From Hymenobacter terrenus (GTDB lineage Bacteria > Bacteroidota > Bacteroidia > Cytophagales > Hymenobacteraceae), in assembly GCF_000972495.1 (NCBI RefSeq), contig NZ_LATM01000002.1, positions 124,001 to 188,000 of the forward strand: DNA of 64,000 nt. The letters are read 5' to 3'. Both the position numbers and the translations under genes were made by a program. The first letter of the stretch is position 1, and each line of letters begins with the position of its first letter. Positions 43,540 through 51,543 of the stretch are shown piece after piece. The notes below the pieces were generated by a model that made no database searches, was not told the DNA's origin, and was given only the letters and a program-made list of their open reading frames with translations.

Positions 43540-45615
43540 ATGATTGCAACTTCTATTGCACGGCGGCTCAGCTTGGCCGTGCTCGGCCTGAGTAGCCTAG
43601 CGGCCACCGTAGCGGCTGGTCAGTCCACCTCCAAGCCGACGCCGACGCCCCCTCAGAAAGGTGTCGGCATTAATATTGCCAACATCGACCCCTCGGTGAA
43701 GCCTTGCGAAGATTTCTTCCACTATGCCTCGGGCAACTGGCTCAAGAACAATCCCATTCCACCCGCCGAATCCCGTTGGGGCTCTTTCAATGAGCTTGCC
43801 GACCACAACAATGCCACCCTGCGCGCCATCCTGAACGATGCCGCTAAAAACGCCGCTAAAGCCCCCAAGGGCTCGAATGCGCAGAAAGTGGGCGACTTCT
43901 ACGCCGCCGCCATGGACTCGGCTGCTATTGAGGCAGCCGGCCTGAAATATCTCCAGCCGCACCTGAACCGCATCACTGCCATCAAGGACCTCGGCGAGAT
44001 GCAACGCTTCCTGGCCGACCCCAAGGCCCATGCTGGTAGCGTATGGTATGGTTTTGGGGTGCAGCCCGACGAAAAAATCAGCACTCAATACGCCGTGCAA
44101 TTTGGCCAGGGCGGCCTTTCGCTGCCCGACCGGGACTATTATCTGAAGGATGATGCCCGCTCGAAAGCAATTCGCACCGCTTACGAAACTTATTTGGTAA
44201 GCACTTTCAAGCTGCTCGGCGATAACGAGGCTACGGCCAAAGCCAATGCCGCTACCGTGCAGCGTATTGAGACTCGGTTGGCCAAAGCCAGCAAATCCCG
44301 CGTAGACCTGCGCGACCCCTACGCCAACTATAATAAGATGACCGTAGCTGAGGCTGATGCCGCTTTCCCGAACATGGCCCTGCCGCTTATGCTCAAGGAG
44401 ACTGGGCTGGGTGCGGCCAAGGAGGTCATTGTGGGCCAGCCTGATTTCCTCAAGGAGGTGAGTGCCATGCTGAAGGAAGAACCCATTGCCGACCAGAAAC
44501 AGTACCTGCGCTTTCACCTGGTGGCCAGCGTGACGGCCGCTCTGCCCAAAGCCTTTGGTGATGAAGCCTTCCGGTTTGCGCAAACGCTGACCGGCGCTAA
44601 GAAGCAGCAGCCGCGTTGGAAGCGCATGCTGGGCTCTACCGACCGCGCCCTGGGCGAGGCCTTCGGCCAGCTCTACGTTGATAAGGCTTTCTCGCCCGCT
44701 GCTAAGGCTCGTGCCAAGCAAATGATTGAAAACCTGCGCATAGCCTACGCCGAGCGCATTAAGGCGACTGATTGGATGAGCGCCGCCACCAAGACCGAAG
44801 CCCTGAAGAAACTGAACGCTTTCACGGTTAAAATCGGGTATCCTGACAAGTGGAAAGACTATTCCGACCTGACCATCACCCGCGAATCGTACCTCAACAA
44901 CGTGCTGGCCGCCCGCATTTGGGCCAACAATGAGGAAATCAAACATTTTGGCAAGCCAATTGACCGCAATGAGTGGGGCATGACTCCGCCCACGGTGAAC
45001 GCCTACTACAACCCGCCGATGAACGAGATTGTATTCCCGGCCGGCATTTTGCAGCCGCCGTTCTACGACCCCAAGGCGGATGACGCGGTGAACTACGGCG
45101 GCATTGGTGCCGTGATTGGCCACGAAATGACCCACGGCTTCGACGACCAGGGCCGTCAGTACAACTCCGAAGGCAACCTGAAAGACTGGTGGACGAAGGA
45201 AGACGCCGACAAATTCAACGCTAAAGCCGCGGTAGTTGGCAAGCAGTATGACGCTTTCACCCCGCTCGATTCGATGCACGTGAATGGCAAACTGACCATG
45301 GGCGAAAACCTCGCCGACCTCGGCGGCCTCACTATCGCCTATCAGGCATTTCAGAAAACGCCGCAGGCCAAAGCCAAGGCAAAAATTGACGGTTTCACGC
45401 CTGAGCAGCGCTTCTTCCTGGCCTACGCCCAAATCTGGCGTACCAATGCGCGGCCCGAATACCTGCGCCAGCAGGTACAAACCGACCCACACTCACCGGC
45501 CCAGTTCCGCACCAACGGCCCGCTGATGAATATGCCGGAGTTCTACAAAGCCTTCGGCTGCCAGGAAGGTGATAAAATGATGCGTGCCGCTGCCGAACGC
45601 TCCAAAATTTGGTAA
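43540..45615 (+). CDS. M13 family zinc metallopeptidase (PepO/neprilysin-like)
   Basis: A 691-residue exported endopeptidase that cleaves short peptides in the periplasm. Signal peptide 1-26. The M13 N-terminal domain begins DPSVKPCEDFFHYASGNWLK; the catalytic domain contains NAYYNPPMNEIVFPAGIL, zinc motif HEMTH (His528-His532) and third ligand Glu589 in GENLADLGGL. The C-terminal CxxW motif of the family is SKIW here, so the last Cys is absent. Monocistronic: 263 bp of plain DNA upstream and a terminator downstream. Confidence 0.93.
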   Translation: MIATSIARRLSLAVLGLSSLAATVAAGQSTSKPTPTPPQKGVGINIANIDPSVKPCEDFFHYASGNWLKNNPIPPAESRWGSFNELADHNNATLRAILNDAAKNAAKAPKGSNAQKVGDFYAAAMDSAAIEAAGLKYLQPHLNRITAIKDLGEMQRFLADPKAHAGSVWYGFGVQPDEKISTQYAVQFGQGGLSLPDRDYYLKDDARSKAIRTAYETYLVSTFKLLGDNEATAKANAATVQRIETRLAKASKSRVDLRDPYANYNKMTVAEADAAFPNMALPLMLKETGLGAAKEVIVGQPDFLKEVSAMLKEEPIADQKQYLRFHLVASVTAALPKAFGDEAFRFAQTLTGAKKQQPRWKRMLGSTDRALGEAFGQLYVDKAFSPAAKARAKQMIENLRIAYAERIKATDWMSAATKTEALKKLNAFTVKIGYPDKWKDYSDLTITRESYLNNVLAARIWANNEEIKHFGKPIDRNEWGMTPPTVNAYYNPPMNEIVFPAGILQPPFYDPKADDAVNYGGIGAVIGHEMTHGFDDQGRQYNSEGNLKDWWTKEDADKFNAKAAVVGKQYDAFTPLDSMHVNGKLTMGENLADLGGLTIAYQAFQKTPQAKAKAKIDGFTPEQRFFLAYAQIWRTNARPEYLRQQVQTDPHSPAQFRTNGPLMNMPEFYKAFGCQEGDKMMRAAAERSKIW

Positions 45616-45677
45616 GCTATTTGCATAGGACTCTGTGAATCGAACGTGAGAAACAATTCTCCCGCCCGATATGAAGA

Positions 45678-45707
45678 GGCTCGTCTCCGCTGGAGGCGGG
45701 CCTTTTT
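45678..45707 (+). terminator. Terminator of the M13 peptidase gene
   Basis: Eleven-bp stem GGCTCGTCTCC / GGAGGCGGGCC (two G-U pairs) with loop GCT, followed by TTTTT. Confidence 0.7.
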
Positions 45708-45941
45708 GCTGCTTGAGAGCTAAGAAAGGCTCCACTAGCGCCGTTTATATGTATCATTGCGGCGGATGCCCGACACCCAAGTCTGTCGCGCCTTTGCGAT
45801 TTCGCAGCGTGGAGACGAGCGATTTTCGGTGACCTGTCCCGCCTGTCTTCGCTTCTGACCACCACCACAATCCGGCGTCTTTGTCTGATAACTTGCCTGG
45901 TGTAAAAGAATCATGACTAATGATTTGCGAGATTGGCGGGC
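45708..45941. other. Intergenic region between convergent genes
   Basis: 234 bp after the terminator and before the cyclophilin stop. No gene or strong repeat seen. Confidence 0.4.
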
Positions 45942-46667
45942 CTACTTCACCACTTCTACTTTTATGGTAATGTCCTTGACGGGCCATTTGTCGGACTCCA
46001 CGGGCTCGTTGGCAATTTTATCAACCACGTCTTGGCCTTCGATTACTTCGCCGAAAACGGTGTACTGGCCGTCGAGCGAGGGCACGCCACCCACCGTGGC
46101 GTAGGCGCGCACCTGGGCGGGCGTCAGCTTGCGGCCGGCCATGGCCTGCGATTGGTTGGGTGCCAGCTTTTCGCCCACCACGAAGTAGAAATCCGTGTTG
46201 GACGACAAGCGGCCGGGGTTTTGCTCGTCGTCGTAGCGGGCCATGCCCAAGGCGCCTTTCCGGTGAAAATGCGCGGGCCGGATTTCGGGTGGTAGGCGGT
46301 AGCGCTTCAGCCGGATGGTGCGGGCGTTGTAGGTTTGGCCGCCCTGCACGGCAAAGTCCTTCACGACGCGGTTGAACATCGTCTCATCGAACACGCCTTT
46401 GCGGGCCAGCAGTAGGAAGTTGGCCTTGTGAATGGGCGTGTCGTCGTACAGCTTCACCCGGATGTTGCCCAGGCGGGTTTTCACCAGCACTTCGGAGCCG
46501 GGATATTGGTGGCCGTAGGCTAGCAGGGCACTAGGGGCGGCGCTGTCGGTGAGGGTGGCGAGGTCGGGGCCGGGGATGGCGGCTGGCTTGGCGGGCCCGG
46601 CCGTGGGGGGAGGCGTCTGGTTGCAGGCGGCCAGCAGTACCAGCCCGGCGAATAGGAAGCGGTTCAT
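45942..46667 (-). CDS. Cyclophilin-type peptidyl-prolyl isomerase lipoprotein
   Basis: A 241-residue prolyl isomerase anchored in the envelope: the lipobox LLAAC places the lipidated Cys at residue 15. The cyclophilin core covers about residues 60-240: VKTRLGNIRVKLYDDTPIHK, FDETMFNRVVKDFAVQGG (with the catalytic-site Arg and Phe equivalents), GALGMARYDDEQNPGRLSSN, DFYFVVGEK and YTVFGEVIEGQDVVDKIANE. It assists folding of exported proteins. Directly preceded by the terminator of the upstream catalase gene, so it has its own promoter. Confidence 0.9.
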   Translation of the reverse strand: MNRFLFAGLVLLAACNQTPPPTAGPAKPAAIPGPDLATLTDSAAPSALLAYGHQYPGSEVLVKTRLGNIRVKLYDDTPIHKANFLLLARKGVFDETMFNRVVKDFAVQGGQTYNARTIRLKRYRLPPEIRPAHFHRKGALGMARYDDEQNPGRLSSNTDFYFVVGEKLAPNQSQAMAGRKLTPAQVRAYATVGGVPSLDGQYTVFGEVIEGQDVVDKIANEPVESDKWPVKDITIKVEVVK

Positions 46668-46680
46668 GTCACAAAATAAA

Positions 46681-46709
46681 CCCGGCCCCGCACTTTAGCG
46701 GAGCCGGGC
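46681..46709 (-). terminator. Terminator of the manganese catalase gene
   Basis: Stem CCCGGCCCCGC / GCGGAGCCGGG (one mismatch) with loop ACTTTA; on the minus strand it is followed by TTTATTTTG. Only 14 bp from the cyclophilin start. Confidence 0.7.
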
Positions 46710-46733
46710 TATTGCATTGCGCTTGGCAGCGGG

Positions 46734-47660
46734 CTAGCTGGGCCGGTACGATTGTAGGTCCTTGCTCAAACCCAGTTTCTTGGCGATGTCGGCGAACATC
46801 TCGGGGTCGAAATCGTCCTCGCCGGGCGAGTTGAGCTGGGGTTCTTCTTCGAGCACGGGGTAGGGGACGCCTTTTTTGGCCCCCTCAATTACTACCAATT
46901 CCGAGCCGTCTTCGGGGTGCTTGCCGTTCCAGATGAAGCCGGCTTCCTTATAGGCGTTGGGCGAGAAGGTGTAGAGCTCGCGGTGCAGGCCGTGCTTCAT
47001 AAACTCGCGGGCCTCGGGGAACATCTTATTCGAGAGGTTGGGCACGGGCATGAGCTTTTTCACATCTACGCCGGTAAGTTTTTCCAGGGCCAAGGCGTAG
47101 GCGTATACGTGCAGGCCGCCGCGCACCAGCAGGTAGCCCACCATGGTGCGAGCGCAGGGGTCGGTCACCATTTGATACACCCGCATTTTGTTGGCGCGGG
47201 CGCCGCACTCCAGGAAGAAATTGTGCAGCAGGTCGAGTCGCAGGTTGCCGGAGCTGAACACGTTGTCGCCGGTCCAGGGGCGGCCCATCGAGTCCTGCGG
47301 CAGTGCGGCCTGGCCGCTGGCAATGAAGTGGTGGGTGTTGCGGGCGTCGGCGGCGCCGGCCAGCGGGCCGGGCACGGGGTCGGTGCCGCGCTTGCTCACG
47401 CCGGTCAGCAGCAGGTTGATGGCGTAGCTGACGGCTTCGATATGAGAGTATTCCTCGGCCGCGATGGCCGCCGTGAGGGAGTAGAAGGGCCGGAGCCGGT
47501 CGCGACCCCGGAAGTTGAACGACTGGAACGTGTAGTTCATCAGCGTACTCATCTCTCCATACTTGCCGCCCAGCAGTTCCTGTATGGCGGCGGCATCGTT
47601 GGCAGAAGGGTTTTTGGGCTTGGGTAGGTCGAGGGCCAGCTCGTCGAGGCGCAGTATCAT
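46734..47660 (-). CDS. Manganese catalase
   Basis: A 308-residue ferritin-like dimanganese catalase that degrades hydrogen peroxide. Four-helix-bundle ligand motifs are present: Glu in GKYGEMSTLMNYTFQSF, ExxH in AAEEYSHIEAV, Glu in NFFLECGARANKMRVY and His/Glu in RGGLHVYAYALALEKLTG. The C-terminal part (NAYKEAGFIWNGKHPEDGSE) is that of the family. Single gene with its own terminator; no OxyR-type site was recognised upstream. Confidence 0.92.
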   Translation of the reverse strand: MILRLDELALDLPKPKNPSANDAAAIQELLGGKYGEMSTLMNYTFQSFNFRGRDRLRPFYSLTAAIAAEEYSHIEAVSYAINLLLTGVSKRGTDPVPGPLAGAADARNTHHFIASGQAALPQDSMGRPWTGDNVFSSGNLRLDLLHNFFLECGARANKMRVYQMVTDPCARTMVGYLLVRGGLHVYAYALALEKLTGVDVKKLMPVPNLSNKMFPEAREFMKHGLHRELYTFSPNAYKEAGFIWNGKHPEDGSELVVIEGAKKGVPYPVLEEEPQLNSPGEDDFDPEMFADIAKKLGLSKDLQSYRPS

Positions 47661-47685
47661 AAGCGGAAAGGAATGAAGTGGAAAA

Positions 47686-47722
47686 AGAAAGCCGACCCCA
47701 CGACGAGCGGAGCCGGCTTTCT
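47686..47722 (-). terminator. Terminator of the P1-nuclease/PLC-like gene
   Basis: Stem AGAAAGCCG / CGGCTTTCT with partly paired interior and T-run on the minus strand. Sits between the catalase start and the next gene's end. Confidence 0.65.
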
Positions 47723-47813
47723 ATACGGTCGTTTACTAACCGCGACCATTACCAAATATGTTGCCTCAGCCGTAGATAAAGGCGCTTTACTGCCTAATGC
47801 TCACGTTAATTGC

Positions 47814-49007
47814 TTACTGCGGCGCGTCGCCCTTCTGCTTAACTTTTTCGGTGCCGTTCTTGCCTTTGGTTTTCACCTTGAGTTTGTCGATAGCGGGTTC
47901 GGCGGGCGCGGCTGGGTCGGGTGCGGGGGCGGCCGGGGCGGCTTCGGTCGATTCGGCGGGCGGCATTTCCATGTCCTTGGCCGACTTGATTTCGTCGGCG
48001 ACTTCCACCTTTTTCGCCTTTTGCTGGGCTAGTAGCAGCTGGTCCTGGGGCAGGGTATTCTTCTTCCAGGAGGCCAGCTCGGTGTTGAGCTTTTCTTTTT
48101 CCTCCTTGGTAGGTTTGCTGGGGTGCATCATGGCGTTGAGGTCGGGCTTGCCCGCATCCTGCCAGGCCGTGAGCCAGAGCGACGACACCATGGTCGGGGC
48201 GCCTTTGAGGCGGTAGTCGACCATGCCGCCCACCGATTTTTCGTAGGCATCGGCAAAGGCGTCGGAGTAGCGGCGCGTGGTCTTGCCGTACTTGTGCGAG
48301 AAGGTGTAGCGCACATCGGGTTTCATCACCTTTTCAATCTTGCTGGCCCGGTCGAAGGTTTCGCCCAGAAAGCCGTAGCTCCGCTGAACCTCGCCCCACA
48401 CGGCCGCCAGCGGGTCTTTCAGGTACTTGGCCGGCTCGCCATCCAGCTTATAATCGTTGATGAAGCGCTCGGGCAACTGGCTTTCCCAGAGGCTGTGCAA
48501 GCCCTTCTGGTCGGTGAGCTGGCCGTCGTAGTTGATGGTGGTATGCAGCGGCACGAACGCATCGCCCACGTAGTGGCTCAGCTCGGCCGAGAGCTTGACG
48601 ATGTTGATGGTGTCGCGCTGCCGGAAGGCTTCGGTCAGGTTGTTTTTCACTTCCAGGATGACCCACGGCACGGTGCCGTACTTCTTGAGCGTGTCGGCCG
48701 TGAATTTCTGCACCGCCTTGTCGTACTGCTGGGGCACCTTGCCGAAGGGGTCGGTTTCGGAGTAGTGGTCCATGTCGATGAAGTGCTTGGGCGCTTCGGT
48801 GGGGTCGTCGTTGCGGCGCTCGTCGGGGGCGGTGCTCAACCGCACGAGCTCGGCCATGTTGCGATAATAAAAGGCCTGCATCGAAGCAGGCAGCTCATAC
48901 ACCGCTACTTGCGTGATGATGCGATGGCCGAAGAAGCCCCAGGCACCAGCAGTGCCATGAGCCAGGATGAGAGCCGCGAGCAGCAGCGGCAACACTTTTT
49001 TTTTCAT
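47814..49007 (-). CDS. S1/P1 nuclease - zinc phospholipase C-like secreted protein
   Basis: A 397-residue exported protein of the S1/P1 nuclease-phospholipase C superfamily. With the start at 49007 (MKKKVLPLLL) the signal peptide is cut after AGA, leaving Trp23 as mature N terminus; in this superfamily the N-terminal Trp is itself a zinc ligand. Further ligands appear in WGFFGHRIITQ, PKHFIDMDHYS, ELSHYVGDAFVPLHTTINYD and GLHSLWESQLP. After the catalytic core (about residue 300) comes a Lys/Glu-rich helix and a Pro/Ala/Lys-rich low-complexity tail (SAKDMEMPPAESTEAAPAAP). Substrate, nucleic acid or lipid, cannot be decided by eye. Confidence 0.82.
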   Translation of the reverse strand: MKKKVLPLLLAALILAHGTAGAWGFFGHRIITQVAVYELPASMQAFYYRNMAELVRLSTAPDERRNDDPTEAPKHFIDMDHYSETDPFGKVPQQYDKAVQKFTADTLKKYGTVPWVILEVKNNLTEAFRQRDTINIVKLSAELSHYVGDAFVPLHTTINYDGQLTDQKGLHSLWESQLPERFINDYKLDGEPAKYLKDPLAAVWGEVQRSYGFLGETFDRASKIEKVMKPDVRYTFSHKYGKTTRRYSDAFADAYEKSVGGMVDYRLKGAPTMVSSLWLTAWQDAGKPDLNAMMHPSKPTKEEKEKLNTELASWKKNTLPQDQLLLAQQKAKKVEVADEIKSAKDMEMPPAESTEAAPAAPAPDPAAPAEPAIDKLKVKTKGKNGTEKVKQKGDAPQ

Positions 49008-49171
49008 GAGTGCGGGAATGATTACCGGGAAAAGAATAGTTGCCCAGCCCAAAGTTCGGCAATGGCTGCCACATTCGTAGGCTTGGCCTTTCGCCCGTCT
49101 ACCATGAACCGCGGTTCGGGTCCTCGGCCTGGTTAGCGGCAGCTTATTCTCCGGAAGCTGTTTGGGCAGCA

Positions 49172-49401
49172 GCCCCACCGTGGGATGGGCACTCGGTCAT
49201 TCGAGTAGGCATCCCCACCTAGTCGGGATAGGCACTCGGCTGGCCAAGTAGGTACCCCCACCTAGTCGGGATGCTTACTCGAACAACCGAGTGCCCATCC
49301 CCACCTAGTCGGGATGGGCACTCGGTTGTTCGAGTAAGCATCCCCACCTAGTCGGGATAGGCACTCGGTCGTTCGAGTAGGCATCCCGACTAGGTGGGGA
49401 G
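49172..49401. repeat. 43-bp tandem array of paired hairpin modules
   Basis: Five contiguous units of exactly 43 bp: 49187-49229, 49230-49272, 49273-49315, 49316-49358, 49359-49401, plus a partial unit to the left. Each unit has hairpin 1 (CACTCG-N5/6-CGAGTAGGC type) and hairpin 2 (ATCCC-CACCTAGTC-GGGAT type). In unit 3 hairpin 1 is inverted, and in unit 5 hairpin 2 is inverted, while the other module keeps its orientation. Lies in the 657-bp gap between two divergent genes. Confidence 0.88.
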
Positions 49402-49423
49402 GTTCCTAGCGCGGTTCTGTCCT

Positions 49424-49505
49424 CCGTAGCGCAAACTCCGTAGTTCGCATCCTTGCGCCGTTCGTGTCTCGTTCAGGCACGCGGACTACAGCGTTTGCGC
49501 TACGG
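49424..49505. repeat. Inverted repeat, family 2 (second copy)
   Basis: Outer arms CCGTAGCGCAAAC (49424-49436) and GTTTGCGCTACGG (49493-49505) are exact; inner parts (TCCGTAGTTCGC against GCGGACTACAG) pair imperfectly. Related in sequence to 15676-15762. The rest of the gap to 49664 shows nothing else. Confidence 0.65.
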
Positions 49506-49664
49506 CTCGCCGTACACGGATGCCGAAACGCGCTAAAGCGAGAGCTGCCTTTTCTTTGGGGTACTGTTCGTGAGTTTTCCGCCTTCTCAACACGGCTTCG
49601 GCCTTCGTGTACGGTTCACGCTACAGTACCCTGACCTCGAAACTACTATTGGCACTGCATTATT

Positions 49665-50246
49665 ATGACTGCTGTTCGAACCTTATTCGCGGGCTGCCTG
49701 CTGCTAGTGGCCGGGACGGCCATGGCCCAACTGTACAGCATCCCACCGGGGGCCTACCGTACCGGGGCGGCCTACCACCGGCGCCAGCCTCAGCCCGCTG
49801 GTACCGACGCCTTTTATCCCGACAAGCGGGGCCAGGTGGTGGTAGTGGTGCGGCGGGGCTCGCAAAACCTGAAGCTACGCGTGGCCCCCGACAGCGTGTG
49901 GGGCTATGTCACGGGGAAGGACCGCACGTATCGGCTCCACCGCGGCGAGGAGTACCGTCTCGAATTCGCCGATACGCTCTGCGTGTACTCCAGTACCACT
50001 ATGGTGGTTGATGGTCAGCGGGTCAGCCAGCCCCTGAGTGCCCCGCGCTACTTTTTCAGCCGGGGCCTTGCGGGCCTGATTTTTCCGCTTACCACGCGCT
50101 ACCTGCGCGAAGCCTACGCGGCCAGCAACCCGGCTTTCGCGGCTGCCCTGGGCGAGTTGCGCTTCGACCAAAGCCTGGCCGACTTCGACCGCAAAACCGG
50201 GCTCTACCGCGTCACCACCATCTACCGGAAAACGGCCACACCCTAG
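49665..50246 (+). CDS. Small exported protein of unknown function
   Basis: A 193-residue protein with a clear signal peptide (residues 1-21, ending AMAQ). The mature part reads as beta-rich with Tyr/Arg-rich segments (VVVVRRGSQNLKLRVAPDSV, GYVTGKDRTYRLHRGEEYRL) and one internal Cys. I do not recognise the family. It converges with the PncC gene, the two stop codons overlapping by 4 bp. Confidence 0.6.
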   Translation: MTAVRTLFAGCLLLVAGTAMAQLYSIPPGAYRTGAAYHRRQPQPAGTDAFYPDKRGQVVVVVRRGSQNLKLRVAPDSVWGYVTGKDRTYRLHRGEEYRLEFADTLCVYSSTTMVVDGQRVSQPLSAPRYFFSRGLAGLIFPLTTRYLREAYAASNPAFAAALGELRFDQSLADFDRKTGLYRVTTIYRKTATP

Positions 50247-50797
50247 GCGGCGCGGGTGCGGTTCTGGTCGGCCAAGTGCTTGGTGCTGGGCTGCACGGCA
50301 CCAGCCAGCTCTTTGCGGCGGTCAAGCAGTTCGGCCAGCTTGTCGTAAATAAACTGGGCCGCCTGGGTGCGCAGCTTGTCGCCGGTGCCGCTGAACTGTT
50401 CGCGGTACTCGTAGGCATGGCCCTCTATCAGAATGGTGACGAACACCGTACCCACAGGCTTGTCGGGCGTTTCGGCGCCGCCGGGACCACATAGGCCGGT
50501 GACGGCTACGCACACGTCGGCGGCGGGCAGGTGCCGGTGCAGGCCCTGGGCCATTTCGTTGGTGGTTTGCTGGCTTTCGGCTGAGTAGGTGGCCAGGGTT
50601 TCTTTCTTCACGCCCAGCAGCTTCTGTTTGGCCTCCACGTGGTAGGTCACCACCGAGCCCAGCAGCACTTCACTCACCCCCGTGGCGGGTGCCAGCTGCG
50701 CCGCCACTAGCCCGCACGTGCAGCTTTCGGCCAACGCCAGGGTGAGCTTGTGCTCGAGAAATTGCTGAACAAGCGCGTCTAGGTCGGGCGTTTTCAT
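50243..50797 (-). CDS. Nicotinamide-nucleotide amidohydrolase (PncC/CinA C-domain)
   Basis: A 184-residue stand-alone CinA C-terminal domain. Such proteins deamidate nicotinamide mononucleotide to nicotinic acid mononucleotide, recycling pyridine nucleotides. Key blocks: LALAESCTCGLVAAQLAPATG (active-site Ser/Cys region), SEVLLGSVVTYHVEAKQKLLGV, and VAVTGLCGPGGAETPDKPVGTV. The last 25 residues are a basic extension. No MoaB-like N domain, so it is the short PncC form. Single gene. Confidence 0.9.
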   Translation of the reverse strand: MKTPDLDALVQQFLEHKLTLALAESCTCGLVAAQLAPATGVSEVLLGSVVTYHVEAKQKLLGVKKETLATYSAESQQTTNEMAQGLHRHLPAADVCVAVTGLCGPGGAETPDKPVGTVFVTILIEGHAYEYREQFSGTGDKLRTQAAQFIYDKLAELLDRRKELAGAVQPSTKHLADQNRTRAA

Positions 50798-50811
50798 GGA
50801 GTAGAATAGCT

Positions 50812-51037
50812 AAGCTGGGCTATTGCATACGCCATTGCCCAGCTGCCGGGTTGCGGCCGAGCTTAGCTTAATTGCCTTCACCATGCGCCCGTCGGCGGCC
50901 TGCGCCGGCCGATGAGCCACCCCGCCCTGCATCATACAACTAGAGTGCATGAGAGCCAAGCCGTCCCGGAGCGGGTCGTCATCAAGGGCAATGATGTCGG
51001 CAAGTTTACCGGTTTCGGTAATGCCGCATGCTGCGAT
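50812..51037 (-). pseudogene. C-terminal remnant of an imidazolonepropionase-like amidohydrolase
   Basis: Reverse-strand translation gives ITETGKLADIIALDDDPLRD then LALMHSSCMMQGGVAHR, the well-known ending of metal-dependent amidohydrolases of this class (G-x-I-E-x-G-K-x-A-D-L-x-x-L-D-x-D-P). An in-frame TAG directly precedes the stretch at its 5' side and no metal-binding domain is found upstream. It is a relic of a lost gene. Confidence 0.6.
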
Positions 51038-51194
51038 TTGCTACGACGCCCTTCTTGCATAACCAGCTGAAAGTCTATTCTACACCAAGGACGTTATCTG
51101 CCGTTTTAAAGCCCCCGCGGTTATCATTCGCTAGGCGGCAGCGGTAGGAGCCCGGTTTTGCGCGTATGTTGCGGGCCCACTTGCTTTTTTGTTT

Positions 51195-51449
51195 ATGACA
51201 ACCCAAGAAGAATTTGAACAAGCCGCCCAGCGCGCCCAGCAACTACCCAGCAAGCCCTCCAACACGGTGCTGCTTCAGCTTTATGCCCTCTACAAGCAAG
51301 CCACCGAAGGCGACGTAGCCGGCGACCGCCCCGGCGGCTTCGACTTCAAAGCCATTGCCAAGTACGACGCCTGGACCCAGCTGCGCGGCACCAGTAAAGA
51401 CGCCGCCCGCCAGCAGTACGTAGAGCTGGTAACCAGCCTGGCCGGTTGA
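51195..51449 (+). CDS. Acyl-CoA-binding protein
   Basis: An 84-residue four-helix protein that binds long-chain acyl-CoA in the cytoplasm. The ACBP signature is intact: FEQAAQRAQQLPSKPSNTVL, then LYALYKQATEGDVAGDRPGG, KAIAKYDAWTQLRGTSKDAA and a final VELVTSLAG helix, including the Tyr/Lys residues that contact CoA. Start ATG 51195 (MTTQEEFEQ). It is followed after 94 bp by a kinase-like gene on the same strand, with a long hairpin between. Confidence 0.93.
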   Translation: MTTQEEFEQAAQRAQQLPSKPSNTVLLQLYALYKQATEGDVAGDRPGGFDFKAIAKYDAWTQLRGTSKDAARQQYVELVTSLAG

Positions 51450-51453
51450 TTCG

Positions 51454-51536
51454 ATGAGTGAACGAGTGCCGGAGCGACTGAGAGAGTGCTCAACCGTAAA
51501 TCATTTACTTCGTCGCTCCGGCACTCATTCACTCAT
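51454..51536. repeat. 25-bp inverted repeat between ACBP and the kinase-like gene
   Basis: Arms 51454-51478 and 51512-51536 pair at 24 of 25 positions (core GAGTGCCGGAGCGAC / GTCGCTCCGGCACTC) around a 33-base loop. It starts 4 bases after the ACBP stop and ends 7 bases before the next ATG, so it could end or attenuate transcription, or hide the next ribosome-binding site. No T-tract. Confidence 0.6.
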
Positions 51537-51543
51537 TGCTTTC

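Noticed and set aside
43597..45492. 631-codon minus-strand frame
   Set aside because: Shadow of the M13 peptidase gene, whose plus-strand frame carries HEMTH and all family motifs.
48123..49136. 337-codon plus-strand frame
   Set aside because: Shadow of the P1-nuclease/PLC-like gene, which has a signal peptide and zinc-ligand motifs on minus.
49187..49401. CRISPR array
   Set aside because: Period is regular (43 bp), but the part between conserved blocks is itself a repeated hairpin with little variation, and no cas genes are near.
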